From Pararheinheimera marina (lineage in GTDB: Bacteria; Pseudomonadota; Gammaproteobacteria; Enterobacterales; Alteromonadaceae): a DNA stretch of 64,000 nucleotides. Shown one piece after another: positions 26,919 through 36,184 of the stretch (its first letter is position 1; each line of letters begins with the position of its first letter). Location: the NCBI RefSeq assembly GCF_042654345.1, contig NZ_JBHSGB010000006.1:310001-374000 (forward strand), written 5' to 3'. Below the pieces are notes generated by a model. That model made no database searches, was not told where the DNA came from, and worked only from the letters and a program-made list of their open reading frames with translations. Position numbers and translations under genes: made by a program.

Positions 26919-29408
26919 TTAGAATGTTGTACCAATATTGAAACTAAAGTTTTCTTGATCGTCACCGTCGTACTTTTTAATGATTTTCGCCAGACTGAAG
27001 GTCAGCGGCCCCATTGGTGAAATCCATTGTAAAGATACACCAGCCGTAGCACGAATTAAACTAGGATCTGAGTAATCCAGCAGCTGTGGTGAGTAGGTTG
27101 ATGTCGCGTAACGGCTTAAACCAATGTAGCGGTCCATATCGAATTCAGTGTCCCACACGTTACCTGCATCAACGAACAGACTGGTACGGATTTGATTGAT
27201 GTATTCGTCACTGACAAAAGGTGTTGGCGTGATCAATTCCAACGTCGCTACAGCCATGGCGTTACCGCCCATGGAACGGGTCGATACATAGTAACTGTCT
27301 AACGACGGATCTGTAGGTAAACCTGAACTGCTGCCACCAATGTTTGGTAACCCTGGTACTGAGTTCACCACGCGGTAAATCGCATGAGGACCGATGATAC
27401 GGGCTTCAAAACCACGTAAGTTCTGACCACCGGCGTAGAAGTTATCGGTAAACGGCAGCGTGTAATCGTAACCGTCTTTGTCGCCATAACCATTACCATA
27501 ACCCAGTTCCAGCTTACTCAAGAAAGACCAGCGGTGGTCATTGCTAAGCGGGATGTACTTGCGGGCTTCAAAAGTAGTTTTGTAGTACTGCAAGTCTGAA
27601 TTCGGTGTAGTGACCCGACCTGTTAACACCATTTCATGACCGGCTGTCGGGAATAAACCGCGGTTCAGCGTACTCTGCACCCAAGAGGCAATCAGCTCGT
27701 AGTTGGTGAACTTGAAGCCACCATCCGGATCGGCTTTATCTAACAACACAGCGCGGAAATGACGGTACTGGTCCACTTCTGTCAGTGAATTAATTTCGTT
27801 CACTGCGTAGTTGGTACCGAAATTCAGTCGGTTGTATTCGTTGATCGGGTAACCAATGCTGGCACCGAAACCATAACGTTTCTGCTTATAGGCTTCCAGG
27901 TTGGATGACAGGCTGGTGTAGTCTGTATCTGAATAGAACACCTGACCACCTAAGCTGACACCATCCAGCGTAAAGTATGGGTCTGTCACGGACAGACTGA
28001 CTTGCTTGTTGTATCTGTTGGTACTCAAATTGATACCGGCGGAGTTACCAGTACCAAAGAAGTTCTGTTGTTCCACACCAATCTGGAATGACAAGCCCTG
28101 GAAATCACCGTAGGCAATACCGGCGTTAAAGCTGCCTGCTGGCTGCTCTTTCACTGTGTATTTCACATCGACGCCATCGTCTACACCAGCCACAGGGGTG
28201 GTTTCAAAATCGACTTTTTCAATGTAAGGCAAACGTTGAATACGTTCTTTTGACAATTCCAGTGCATCGTTGGATAACCAGGCACCTTCCATCTGACGCA
28301 TCTCACGGCGCATCACTTCGTCTTTGGTGGTGACGTTACCCGCCACGTTAATACGGCGCACATAAACACGTTTACCCGGGTCCACACTGATGGTCAGTGC
28401 CACTTCTTTGGTATCGTCGTTAATGGTTGGAATAGTGCGGACTTTCGAATTGGCGTAACCAAAGCGGGCCAATAACTTGGCAATGCTTTCTTCGGTGTAA
28501 GTCACCAGAGCACCGTTATACAGCTGACCGGCCTTTAACGGTACCAGCGCTTTAATAAAGTCATCCTGGCCAATTAAGTCACCGACAAAATCGACGCCTG
28601 TGATGGTGTATTTCTCACCTTCAGTGACGTTTAACGTCACATAAACGGATTCTTTGTTGGTGCTGACCGACACCTGGTTGGCGTCGATGTTAAAACGCAA
28701 ATAACCACGGTCTAAGTAGTAACTGCGGATTTTTTCAAAGTCGCCCTGCAGCGTTTGCTTCTGGTAGCGGTCTGACGACAGAAAGCGCCACCAGGGCAAG
28801 TCATACATGGACTCAATGTTGTTCAACAGTTCCTGGTCGCTGAATACTTCGTTGCCGACTATGTTGATCTGACGAACAGAAGCAGCGTCACCTTCTTCAA
28901 ACTCAATCTTCAGGTTGACCCGGTTGCGCGGTAAATAGGTGACGTTCATCTTCACTGTGGCATTGTATTTACCCACGCCGTGATAAAACTCGGTCAGACC
29001 GTTTTCAACTTCTTTGATGATGGTTTTGTCGAGCGGTTCACCGACCACTATTTTCTGGCCTGTCAGGCTTTCGGTCAGTTGCTCTTCTTTGATGTCTTTG
29101 TTGCCATCAAACTCGATTTTGTTGATGGTTGGACGCTCTTTCAGCCGGTAAATCACCGTATTGCCGTCACGATAAACCTGAATATCATCGAAGTGACCAG
29201 CGGCATACAGCGTTTTGATACTACGGGATAACGTCGCTTCGGTGACTGTGTCACCAATGTTAAACGGCAAATTATTCAGTGCCGCCCCTAAAGCGACCCG
29301 TTGCAAACCTTCCACCTGAATGTCTTGCACGGTAAATGATTGTTCAGCGAGCACCGAGTTACTTAAGCCAGCAAGTAACATCGCAGCTACTAATCGTTTA
29401 ATTGTCAT
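26919..29408 (-). CDS. bamA: Outer membrane protein assembly factor BamA
   Basis: An 829-residue Omp85-family protein that inserts beta-barrel proteins in the outer membrane. A signal peptide ends at NSVLAEQ. Five POTRA domains span about 25-425 (FTVQDIQVEGLQRV, GDAASVRQINIVGNEVFSD, YTITGVDFVGDL, RVYVRRINVAGNVTT). The 16-strand barrel contains the conserved GGQNLRGFE loop and ends in Phe (FSFNIGTTF). The position between rseP and skp is conserved. Confidence 0.98.
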   Translation of the reverse strand: MTIKRLVAAMLLAGLSNSVLAEQSFTVQDIQVEGLQRVALGAALNNLPFNIGDTVTEATLSRSIKTLYAAGHFDDIQVYRDGNTVIYRLKERPTINKIEFDGNKDIKEEQLTESLTGQKIVVGEPLDKTIIKEVENGLTEFYHGVGKYNATVKMNVTYLPRNRVNLKIEFEEGDAASVRQINIVGNEVFSDQELLNNIESMYDLPWWRFLSSDRYQKQTLQGDFEKIRSYYLDRGYLRFNIDANQVSVSTNKESVYVTLNVTEGEKYTITGVDFVGDLIGQDDFIKALVPLKAGQLYNGALVTYTEESIAKLLARFGYANSKVRTIPTINDDTKEVALTISVDPGKRVYVRRINVAGNVTTKDEVMRREMRQMEGAWLSNDALELSKERIQRLPYIEKVDFETTPVAGVDDGVDVKYTVKEQPAGSFNAGIAYGDFQGLSFQIGVEQQNFFGTGNSAGINLSTNRYNKQVSLSVTDPYFTLDGVSLGGQVFYSDTDYTSLSSNLEAYKQKRYGFGASIGYPINEYNRLNFGTNYAVNEINSLTEVDQYRHFRAVLLDKADPDGGFKFTNYELIASWVQSTLNRGLFPTAGHEMVLTGRVTTPNSDLQYYKTTFEARKYIPLSNDHRWSFLSKLELGYGNGYGDKDGYDYTLPFTDNFYAGGQNLRGFEARIIGPHAIYRVVNSVPGLPNIGGSSSGLPTDPSLDSYYVSTRSMGGNAMAVATLELITPTPFVSDEYINQIRTSLFVDAGNVWDTEFDMDRYIGLSRYATSTYSPQLLDYSDPSLIRATAGVSLQWISPMGPLTFSLAKIIKKYDGDDQENFSFNIGTTF

Positions 29409-29436
29409 TGTTTAGGACTACTTTTTGATTAGTTAT

Positions 29437-30789
29437 TTACAAACGAGAAATATCGTTGAGCAGCGCAATTCCCATTAACGTCAGCAGTAACAGGCTTCCA
29501 ATCCGGAAACCCAGTTCCTGCGCTCTCTCAGAGACAGGTTTACCCCGTATAAGTTCCAGCACAAGATACATTAAATGGCCGCCATCCAAAATAGGCAGGG
29601 GCAGTAAATTTATCACACCGAGGTTTACGCTGATCATCGCAAGAAAAGACAAAAACGCAATGAAACCAATATCGGCGCTGCTGCCCGCCCCTTGTGCTAT
29701 CGAGATTGGGCCACTTAAATGTTTGACAGAAATGTCACCAAAGATAAATTTTCCCAGCATTGAAACAGTCAACCGGGTCAACTGCCAGGTCTTCTCCATG
29801 CCCACCCAGATAGCCTCCAACGGGCCATACTGTTGGGTAAACTGCATATGCTCCGGCCACGGCATTACTGTTGGGCTGACGCCTAAAAAGCCCTGATGAA
29901 AACCATCGGCGGTTTCGCGGCTTTGCGGCGTCACGTCCAGCGTCAGATGGTCGCCATCGCGCTCTAAGGTAAATTTAAGTAATTTTTCCGGGCTGTTCTG
30001 TACCAGCTGCACCATGGACTGCCAACTGGTCACCACATCGCCGTTAATAGCCACTATGGTATCGCCCACTTGTAAACCAGCCAGCTCAGCCGCAGACCCG
30101 GCTTCGACCCCACTGATTTTAGTCAGCACTTCGGGGCGTAAGGGTTCAATACCTAAGCTACCGAACACACTTTGTGTGTCCGGGTCAAAGGTCCAGCGGG
30201 TTAAATCCAACTGCACGCTTTGCTGCTGCCCTTGTTCGGTCTGTACTGTCAGTTCAGCACTTGGTTTGCCAACCTGTTCAACCAGCAGCAGGCTGACAGC
30301 ACGCCAGTCTTCGGCTTTTTCACCGTTGACCGCCAGGATTTGTGATTTTGCCGGCACCGCAGCAACGGCCGCCACAGAGCCTGGCTGTACCTGACCAATC
30401 ACAGGGCGAATGTTGGGCACACCAATCAGGTACATCAGCCAGAGCAAAGCAATGGCAAACAAAAAGTTCGCCACCGGGCCGGCGGCAATAATCGCCATCC
30501 GTTGCCACACCGTTTTGCTGTTAAAGGTTAAATCGTGAAACTGCGGCAATACCGGATCGGTACGCTCATCCAGCATGCGGACATAACCGCCCAACGGAAT
30601 GGCCGCTATCACATATTCAGTGCCCTGACGATCACGCCAGCTGTACAGCGCTTTGCCAAAACCAATGGAGAACCGTTTGACCAGTACACCGTTTTTACGG
30701 GCAACCCAGAAATGGCCAAACTCATGCACAGTGACAAGCAGGCCAATGGCGACCACAAAACTCAACAAGTTCCACAACAAATCAGACAT
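29437..30789 (-). CDS. rseP: Regulated intramembrane zinc protease RseP
   Basis: A 450-residue site-2 protease that cleaves anti-sigma factors and remnant signal peptides in the inner membrane. It has HEFGHFW with the zinc-binding HExxH in the first membrane segment, two PDZ domains (about 115-300), the third zinc ligand in LPLPILDGGH and a C-terminal membrane segment. The ATG overlaps the dxr stop (TGATG). Confidence 0.96.
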   Translation of the reverse strand: MSDLLWNLLSFVVAIGLLVTVHEFGHFWVARKNGVLVKRFSIGFGKALYSWRDRQGTEYVIAAIPLGGYVRMLDERTDPVLPQFHDLTFNSKTVWQRMAIIAAGPVANFLFAIALLWLMYLIGVPNIRPVIGQVQPGSVAAVAAVPAKSQILAVNGEKAEDWRAVSLLLVEQVGKPSAELTVQTEQGQQQSVQLDLTRWTFDPDTQSVFGSLGIEPLRPEVLTKISGVEAGSAAELAGLQVGDTIVAINGDVVTSWQSMVQLVQNSPEKLLKFTLERDGDHLTLDVTPQSRETADGFHQGFLGVSPTVMPWPEHMQFTQQYGPLEAIWVGMEKTWQLTRLTVSMLGKFIFGDISVKHLSGPISIAQGAGSSADIGFIAFLSFLAMISVNLGVINLLPLPILDGGHLMYLVLELIRGKPVSERAQELGFRIGSLLLLTLMGIALLNDISRL

Positions 30790-31982
30790 CAGTGCATCTC
30801 TTTGATTTTCTGGAGTACAAAAGCACGGGCTTCACTGTCCAGCTGCAAAATATGCTCAAGGCTGCTGGCTTTGACCGCAGCAAAGTGGTCCAGTGCCAGC
30901 GCATTAAAGCGGGCTATATCGGTAAAACGAATTTGCTCTGCCAGAAAGGCCGCAACGCTGACTTCATTGGCAGCATTCAGCGCTGTGGTGGCGCCCTGCC
31001 CTAAAGCACAGGCTTGTTTGGCCAGATAAAGGCATGGGTAACGTTCAGCACAAGGCTTGGCGAAACTGAATTCAGTCAACGCAAAAAAATCCAGTGGTTT
31101 GACATTGGTGCTGATGCGCTGTGGAAATGCCAGCGCATGGGCAATAGGCGTGCGCATGTCCGGTTGACCTAACTGGGCCAGCACAGAGCCGTCGGCGTAT
31201 TGCACCATGGAGTGGATAATACTTTGCGGGTGGATCACCACCTGAATGTCGTCAGGCCGGCAATTAAATAACCAACGTGCCTCAATAAACTCCAGGCCTT
31301 TGTTCATCATGGTGGCGCTGTCGACCGAAATCTTCTGGCCCATCACCCAGTTTGGGTGTGCCACCGCCTGCGCCGGAGTAATGCGCTCAAAATCAGCCAA
31401 ATCTTTACGTAAAAACGGACCACCACTGCCGGTCAGCAGCAATTTACTGATTCCATAGTCAGCCAGTTGCTGATTGGCGGTGTCCTGCTGCAGCGCAGAA
31501 GGCAGACACTGAAAAATAGCGTTGTGTTCGCTGTCGATTGGCAGCAAAGTGGCGCCATGCTGTTTCACTTTCTGGATAAACAGCTCACCTGTCATCACCA
31601 GTGCTTCTTTGTTGGCCAGTAACACAGTTTTGCCCTGCTCTACCGCAGCTAAGGTTGGCAATAAGCCGGCCGCACCGACTATAGCAGCCATCACAATGTC
31701 AACGTCTGGGTGAGCAGCCAGTTCTGCCAAGGCGGCAGTACCGCTGAGGACTTCAGTCGCAAGGCCTGCATCCGACACCGCTTGCTTCAGTAAAACAGCT
31801 GCGTCGGCATCAGTCATCACTGCATAAGCAGGTTGAAACTGCCGGATTTGCTCCAGCAGTTTCTGCCAGTTTTGTGCTGCGGTTAACGCGAACACCTGGT
31901 ACTGCTCAGGGTATCCGGCCAGCACATCCAGGGTGTTGCAACCTATTGAGCCCGTCGCGCCTAAAATCAGCACTGAGCGCAT
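30789..31982 (-). CDS. dxr: 1-deoxy-D-xylulose 5-phosphate reductoisomerase
   Basis: A 397-residue enzyme for the second step of the MEP isoprenoid pathway, making MEP with NADPH and a divalent metal. The NADPH motif ILGATGSIGCNTLDV, ANKEALVMTGEL, the metal-binding IDSEHNAIFQ, TGSGGPF, HPNWVMGQKISVDSATMMNKG and NAANEVSVAAFL are all present. It overlaps cdsA upstream and rseP downstream by a few bases. Confidence 0.97.
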   Translation of the reverse strand: MRSVLILGATGSIGCNTLDVLAGYPEQYQVFALTAAQNWQKLLEQIRQFQPAYAVMTDADAAVLLKQAVSDAGLATEVLSGTAALAELAAHPDVDIVMAAIVGAAGLLPTLAAVEQGKTVLLANKEALVMTGELFIQKVKQHGATLLPIDSEHNAIFQCLPSALQQDTANQQLADYGISKLLLTGSGGPFLRKDLADFERITPAQAVAHPNWVMGQKISVDSATMMNKGLEFIEARWLFNCRPDDIQVVIHPQSIIHSMVQYADGSVLAQLGQPDMRTPIAHALAFPQRISTNVKPLDFFALTEFSFAKPCAERYPCLYLAKQACALGQGATTALNAANEVSVAAFLAEQIRFTDIARFNALALDHFAAVKASSLEHILQLDSEARAFVLQKIKEMH

Positions 31983-32845
31983 CAGGCAAAACCTCCCAGC
32001 AGCGCCAGCAATAAGGCATAAAGTGGTGCTGTGGCGGTCAGGCTGTCAATACGGTCCAGAATACCGCCGTGGCCCGGAAAGATGCTGCCGCTGTCTTTCA
32101 GACCCGCAACCCGTTTAAACATACTTTCAGACAGATCACCAAATACGGACAGTAAGGTCAGCAGCAGCGCGGCCAGGTACCAGGTCAGCGTCTGCTCTGG
32201 CCAGCCAAGATACGCCGACACCGCCGTTACCAAGAGTAGAACCATGGCAAAACCACCGGCCATACCTTCCAACGTTTTACCCGGACTGACGGCAGGCAGC
32301 AACTTGCGTTTACCAAAAGGCTTGCCCACCAGATAACCGCCAATGTCTGCGGCCCAGACAATACCCAGCAACAGGAAGATTAACCAGGCGCCTGTGTAGC
32401 TGTCCTGATGGTAATTGACGGAACGAACCAGCAGCACGGCCGTCCAGGCTGGCACCAGAGTGAACCAGCCCATCAGGGCACGGCGCAGATGGCCTTGGCT
32501 CCAGCTGGCGCTGCTTTTTGGAAAGCTAAGCACCAACAACACGGCCACCAGCCACCAGAGCACGCCCAAACCCAGCATCAGGTTACTTAAATCATCCATC
32601 TGTACTGGCCAGTACGGCGTATCAGGCAAAGCGATATAAAGCCCCAACAGACTCAGGCCAATCAGGCTGCAGTAAAGCAGCTGACTGCTCAGCTTGCGGT
32701 AACCACAAAACAGGCTCCATTCCCAGGCACCAATCAGGAAGGCGGCGGAAATAAAGATGGCAAAATAAGGCAAAGGCAAAAAGAATACGGCACATAGCGC
32801 TAAAGGCGCCAGGACCAGGGCTGTGATCACTCGTTGCTTAAACAA
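31982..32845 (-). CDS. cdsA: Phosphatidate cytidylyltransferase
   Basis: A 287-residue integral membrane enzyme that makes CDP-diacylglycerol from CTP and phosphatidate. Several membrane segments are followed by the family signature near the C-terminus: GDLSESMFKR, then KDSGSIFPGHGGILDRIDS. The start codon is TTG (32845) after AAGGATAACAAC; no ATG near the expected N-terminus fits. Confidence 0.95.
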   Translation of the reverse strand: MFKQRVITALVLAPLALCAVFFLPLPYFAIFISAAFLIGAWEWSLFCGYRKLSSQLLYCSLIGLSLLGLYIALPDTPYWPVQMDDLSNLMLGLGVLWWLVAVLLVLSFPKSSASWSQGHLRRALMGWFTLVPAWTAVLLVRSVNYHQDSYTGAWLIFLLLGIVWAADIGGYLVGKPFGKRKLLPAVSPGKTLEGMAGGFAMVLLLVTAVSAYLGWPEQTLTWYLAALLLTLLSVFGDLSESMFKRVAGLKDSGSIFPGHGGILDRIDSLTATAPLYALLLALLGGFA

Positions 32846-32850
32846 AGTTG

Positions 32851-33618
32851 TTATCCTTGTGTCGAGCGCATAGCCAGCTCACGGATCTGGGCTCCGGTGC
32901 AACCAAAACGCCGCTCCCGGTCGGCAAAGGTTGCTAATGCCTCAGAAAACACCTGCTCGTCGAAATCCGGCCATAAGGTTTCAGTAAACCAGAGTTCAGC
33001 ATAAGCCGCCTGCCACAGCAGGAAATTGCTGATGCGGATATCCCCTCCGGTGCGGATCAACAAATCAAGCTCTGGCTGATCGGCCATCTGGACATACTGG
33101 CCCAACTGCTGTTCGGTGATCTGCTCGGGGTCTAACTCTTGGCTAGCGACCTGACGGGCTAAGTGTTTGGCTGCATTCACCATATCCCAACGGCCACCGT
33201 AGTTAGCAGCCACATTCAGGGTTAAGGCGGTGTTGTCAGCGGTAAGCTGTTGCGCTTCTTTAATATGTTGTTGTAGTTTTTCGCTAAAAGGTGACAAGTC
33301 ACCAATGATATTCAACCGGACATTGTTTTTATGCAGGCTTTTCACTTCCTGCTGTAGGACCAGTAAAAACAGCTGCATCAGACCTGACACTTCATCTTCC
33401 GGACGACGCCAGTTTTCGCTGCTGAAAGCAAATAAGGTCAAAGAGCGGATCCCCAGTTTACGGCAAAAGCTCACTGCCCGCCGCACCGCGTCCACCCCTT
33501 TTTTATGACCCCAGACCCGCGGTTTACCCTGCCGCTCGGCCCAGCGTCCGTTGCCGTCCATTATAATAGCAACATGTTGTGGCAAGGCATGTTCTAATGC
33601 CTGTTGCACCTCTGTCAT
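32851..33618 (-). CDS. uppS: Undecaprenyl diphosphate synthase
   Basis: A 255-residue cis-prenyltransferase that makes the C55 carrier lipid for peptidoglycan and O-antigen. The catalytic block IIMDGNGRWAERQGK, the helix YAFSSENW-like LFAFSSENWRRP, RTGGDIRISNFLLWQ and AELWFTETLWPDF are all present. It precedes cdsA by 5 bases. Confidence 0.97.
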   Translation of the reverse strand: MTEVQQALEHALPQHVAIIMDGNGRWAERQGKPRVWGHKKGVDAVRRAVSFCRKLGIRSLTLFAFSSENWRRPEDEVSGLMQLFLLVLQQEVKSLHKNNVRLNIIGDLSPFSEKLQQHIKEAQQLTADNTALTLNVAANYGGRWDMVNAAKHLARQVASQELDPEQITEQQLGQYVQMADQPELDLLIRTGGDIRISNFLLWQAAYAELWFTETLWPDFDEQVFSEALATFADRERRFGCTGAQIRELAMRSTQG

Positions 33619-33640
33619 TGAAACCTGACCTTATAACCGC

Positions 33641-33677
33641 AATAAAAAACGCCGCGAAGTGTTGCTCCCACGGCGCT
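33641..33677 (-). terminator. Probable terminator between frr and uppS
   Basis: On the minus strand CGCCG and CGGCG can pair across a 16-base loop, and the stem is followed by TTTTTTATT. The stem is short and the loop long, so it may be leaky. Confidence 0.5.
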
Positions 33678-33704
33678 TCATTCCATAACCAGTCAATTGA
33701 CTGA

Positions 33705-34262
33705 TTAAACTTCCATCAGTTCTTTTTCTTTTGCTGCCAGAACTTCATCAACCTTTTTTACCCACTGGTCAGTGATTTTCTGGATTTCGTCTGATGCGCG
33801 ACGCTCATCATCTTCACTGATTTCTTTGTCTTTTAACAGCGCTTTTAAATCAGCATTGGCGTCACGGCGGATATTACGTACAGCAACACGGGCCCCTTCA
33901 GCCTCACCACGGACCACTTTCACCAGGTCTTTACGACGCTCTTCGGTCAGTGGAGGCAGCGGGATACGCATGGTGGTACCGGCACTGATTGGGTTCAGGC
34001 CTAAATCTGAGGTCAGAATGGCTTTTTCTACCGCCTGGATCAGGCTTTTATCAAATACGGTAATCATCAGAGTACGGGCATCTTCAACAGACACGTTAGC
34101 GCATTGACGCAGCGGCGTATCGGCACCGTAATAAGACACCTGGATACCGTCCAGCAGGCTTGGGTGAGCACGGCCGGTACGGATTTTGGAAAGTTGATTC
34201 TTCAGCGCGTCAACGCTTTTTTCCATCCGGGTTTTGCTGTCTTGGAGAATATCGTTAATCAC
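33705..34262 (-). CDS. frr: Ribosome recycling factor
   Basis: A 185-residue factor that splits post-termination ribosomes with EF-G. It is full length, with KIRTGRAHPSLLDGI, the conserved MRIPLPPLTEERRKDLVKV and a C-terminal coiled-coil arm. The start codon is GTG (34262), giving the usual MINDI N-terminus, after AAGGAATAGCC. Confidence 0.97.
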   Translation of the reverse strand: MINDILQDSKTRMEKSVDALKNQLSKIRTGRAHPSLLDGIQVSYYGADTPLRQCANVSVEDARTLMITVFDKSLIQAVEKAILTSDLGLNPISAGTTMRIPLPPLTEERRKDLVKVVRGEAEGARVAVRNIRRDANADLKALLKDKEISEDDERRASDEIQKITDQWVKKVDEVLAAKEKELMEV

Positions 34263-34308
34263 TTTGGCTATTCCTTAATTCTGCTTCACCAAAAAAGTGG
34301 CAAAGAGT

Positions 34309-35046
34309 TTACTGTAATTTTTCCGCGTGGTCGATCACTGTGCCTTCTTCTTCACCCAGCACCACACGTTTCAGTGCGCCCGGAGTGTTCATATTGAAGA
34401 CACGGATTTGCAGGTTATGGTCGCGGGCCAGTGTGAAGGCCGCTAAATCCATCACTTTCAGTTCTTTTTCCAGCACTTCTGTGTAGGTCAGTTTGCTGTA
34501 CATAGTGGCCGCCGGGTCTTTCACCGGGTCGGCAGAATAGACGCCATTGACCTTAGTCGCTTTTAATACCGCATCGGCTTCAATTTCGATACCGCGTAAA
34601 CAAGCAGCAGAGTCCGTGGTGAAAAATGGGTTGCCGGTACCAGCAGAGAAAATCACGACACGGCCAGATTTCAGCAGGCTAATGGCTTCGGCCCAGTTGT
34701 AATCGTCACAGACACCATTCAGAGGAATGGCTGACATCAGACGGGCGTTCACAAAGGCACGGTGCAGTGCATCACGCATCGCCAAACCGTTCATTACTGT
34801 GGCCAGCATACCCATATGGTCACCGACCACACGGTTCATACCGGCTTTGGCCAGGCCTTCACCGCGGAAGATGTTACCACCACCAATCACAATGGCGACC
34901 TGAACACCCAATTCCACCAGCTCTTTAATTTCCGTGGCCATCCGGTCCAGCACTTTGGGGTCGATACCAAAGCCTTCTTCACCCATCAGGGCTTCGCCGC
35001 TCAGCTTTAACAGTATTCTTCTATAGGCTGGTTTTGGATTGCTCAT
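34309..35046 (-). CDS. pyrH: UMP kinase
   Basis: A 245-residue hexameric amino-acid-kinase-family enzyme that phosphorylates UMP to UDP. RILLKLSGEALMG, IVIGGGNIFRG, MGMLATVMNGLAM, FSAGTGNPFFTTDSAA and ATKVNGVYSADP mark the substrate and ATP sites. GAGGACTCC precedes the ATG. Order tsf-pyrH-frr is conserved. Confidence 0.97.
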   Translation of the reverse strand: MSNPKPAYRRILLKLSGEALMGEEGFGIDPKVLDRMATEIKELVELGVQVAIVIGGGNIFRGEGLAKAGMNRVVGDHMGMLATVMNGLAMRDALHRAFVNARLMSAIPLNGVCDDYNWAEAISLLKSGRVVIFSAGTGNPFFTTDSAACLRGIEIEADAVLKATKVNGVYSADPVKDPAATMYSKLTYTEVLEKELKVMDLAAFTLARDHNLQIRVFNMNTPGALKRVVLGEEEGTVIDHAEKLQ

Positions 35047-35130
35047 GGAGTCCTCTTCATCTTTGTTGTTAGATATCCGGTGTCGGTTTTCGGCGCCGGC
35101 TTTGCAGAGGCCGGGCTTTTCTATCCTTGG

Positions 35131-35170
35131 ATAAAAGAAAACCGCGACAGCGGGTTACGCGGTCGCGGTT
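35131..35170 (-). terminator. Intrinsic terminator after tsf
   Basis: AACCGCGAC / GTCGCGGTT gives a 9-bp stem (35140-35148 with 35162-35170) and a 13-base loop, followed on the minus strand by TTCTTTTAT. It lies 36 bases beyond the tsf stop, separating rpsB-tsf from pyrH. Confidence 0.75.
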
Positions 35171-35206
35171 ATTCTAGCTGGTTTCAAAGTATTGCTAAAG
35201 CAGCAA

Positions 35207-36079
35207 TTACTTCTTGGCAGCAGCGATCTGAGCAGCTACTTCGGCAGCGAAGTCAGTTTCCTGCTTCTCGATACCTTCACCTACTTCCATACGGATGAAG
35301 CTGGTCGCTTTCGCGCCGCTTTGCTTCAGGAAGTCACCCGTAGTGATAGCTGGATCTTTTACGAACGGCTGACCAGTCAGAGAAACTTCGCCGGTGAACT
35401 TCGTCATACGACCAGCAACCATTTTCTCAGCGATTTCTTTTGGCTTGCCGCTGTTGATAGCGATTTCGATCTGAATTTCTTGCTCTTTAGCAACAACTTC
35501 AGCCGGTACGTCTTCTGGAGTCAGGTAAGACGGGTTGTTCGCAGCTACGTGCATTGCAACGTCTTTTGCGATTTCTTCGTTACCGCCTTCCAGTACAGTC
35601 AGAACGCCGATACGGCCTGAGTGCACGTAAGAACCGATCACAGCGCCTTCAACCAGGTTGATGCGACGGATGTTGATGTTCTCACCGATTTTGGCAACCA
35701 GAGTAGCACGGGTTTCTTCAACTGAAGCTTCACCTAAAGAAGCAGCGTTGATAGCGTCCACAGTTAACAGCTTGTTGGCGTGAGCCAGGTCTGACACTGC
35801 GTTGGCGAAAGCCAGGAAGCTGGCGTCACGGGCAACGAAGTCAGTTTCACAGTTGAATTCGATAGCGATACCGAAACCGTTACCAACGCGGGTCAGTACC
35901 ACACCTTCAGCAGCGATACGGCCAGCTTTCTTGGCAGCTTTAGCCTGACCATTTTTACGCATCAGTTCGATGGCCGCTTCGATATCACCAGCGGTTTCTT
36001 CCAATGCTTTTTTACAATCCATCATGCCAGCGGCGGTGCGCTCGCGTAATTCTTTTACTAAGGCAGCTGATACGGCCAT
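35207..36079 (-). CDS. tsf: Elongation factor Ts
   Basis: A 290-residue guanine-nucleotide exchange factor for EF-Tu. The N-terminal UBA-like domain has LVKELRERTAAGMMDCKKAL; the core has FNCETDFVARDASFL and the EF-Tu contact region. The frame extends to 36136, but the ATG at 36079 (MAVSAALV) follows GAGGAATT at ideal spacing and is the standard start. Confidence 0.97.
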   Translation of the reverse strand: MAVSAALVKELRERTAAGMMDCKKALEETAGDIEAAIELMRKNGQAKAAKKAGRIAAEGVVLTRVGNGFGIAIEFNCETDFVARDASFLAFANAVSDLAHANKLLTVDAINAASLGEASVEETRATLVAKIGENINIRRINLVEGAVIGSYVHSGRIGVLTVLEGGNEEIAKDVAMHVAANNPSYLTPEDVPAEVVAKEQEIQIEIAINSGKPKEIAEKMVAGRMTKFTGEVSLTGQPFVKDPAITTGDFLKQSGAKATSFIRMEVGEGIEKQETDFAAEVAAQIAAAKK

Positions 36080-36104
36080 GGGAATTCCTCGCAAAATTTG
36101 GGAT

Positions 36105-36130
36105 AAACAAACAGGGGCTTTCGCCCCCGT
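36105..36130 (-). terminator. Hairpin with T-rich tail between rpsB and tsf (attenuator)
   Basis: On the minus strand ACGGGGGC-GAAA-GCCCCTGT is followed by TTGTTTAT. It lies 26 bases before the tsf start, so it probably lowers rather than stops readthrough from rpsB to tsf; a partial terminator at this place is known in E. coli. Confidence 0.6.
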
Positions 36131-36149
36131 GAGCATATAAATGCCAGAT

Positions 36150-36172
36150 GCCGCCTTTATGACAAAGGCGGC
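36150..36172 (-). other. 9-bp hairpin just downstream of rpsB
   Basis: GCCGCCTTT / AAAGGCGGC forms a perfect 9-bp stem with a 5-base loop, 12 bases after the rpsB stop. It has no T-run. Together with the attenuator hairpin it makes a two-hairpin spacer between rpsB and tsf. Confidence 0.7.
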
Positions 36173-36184
36173 AATTCACTGCAA

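Noticed and set aside
36080..36136. 19-codon N-terminal extension of tsf
   Set aside because: The ATG at 36079 has a strong ribosome site and gives the standard EF-Ts start; the extension overlaps the rpsB-tsf hairpin.
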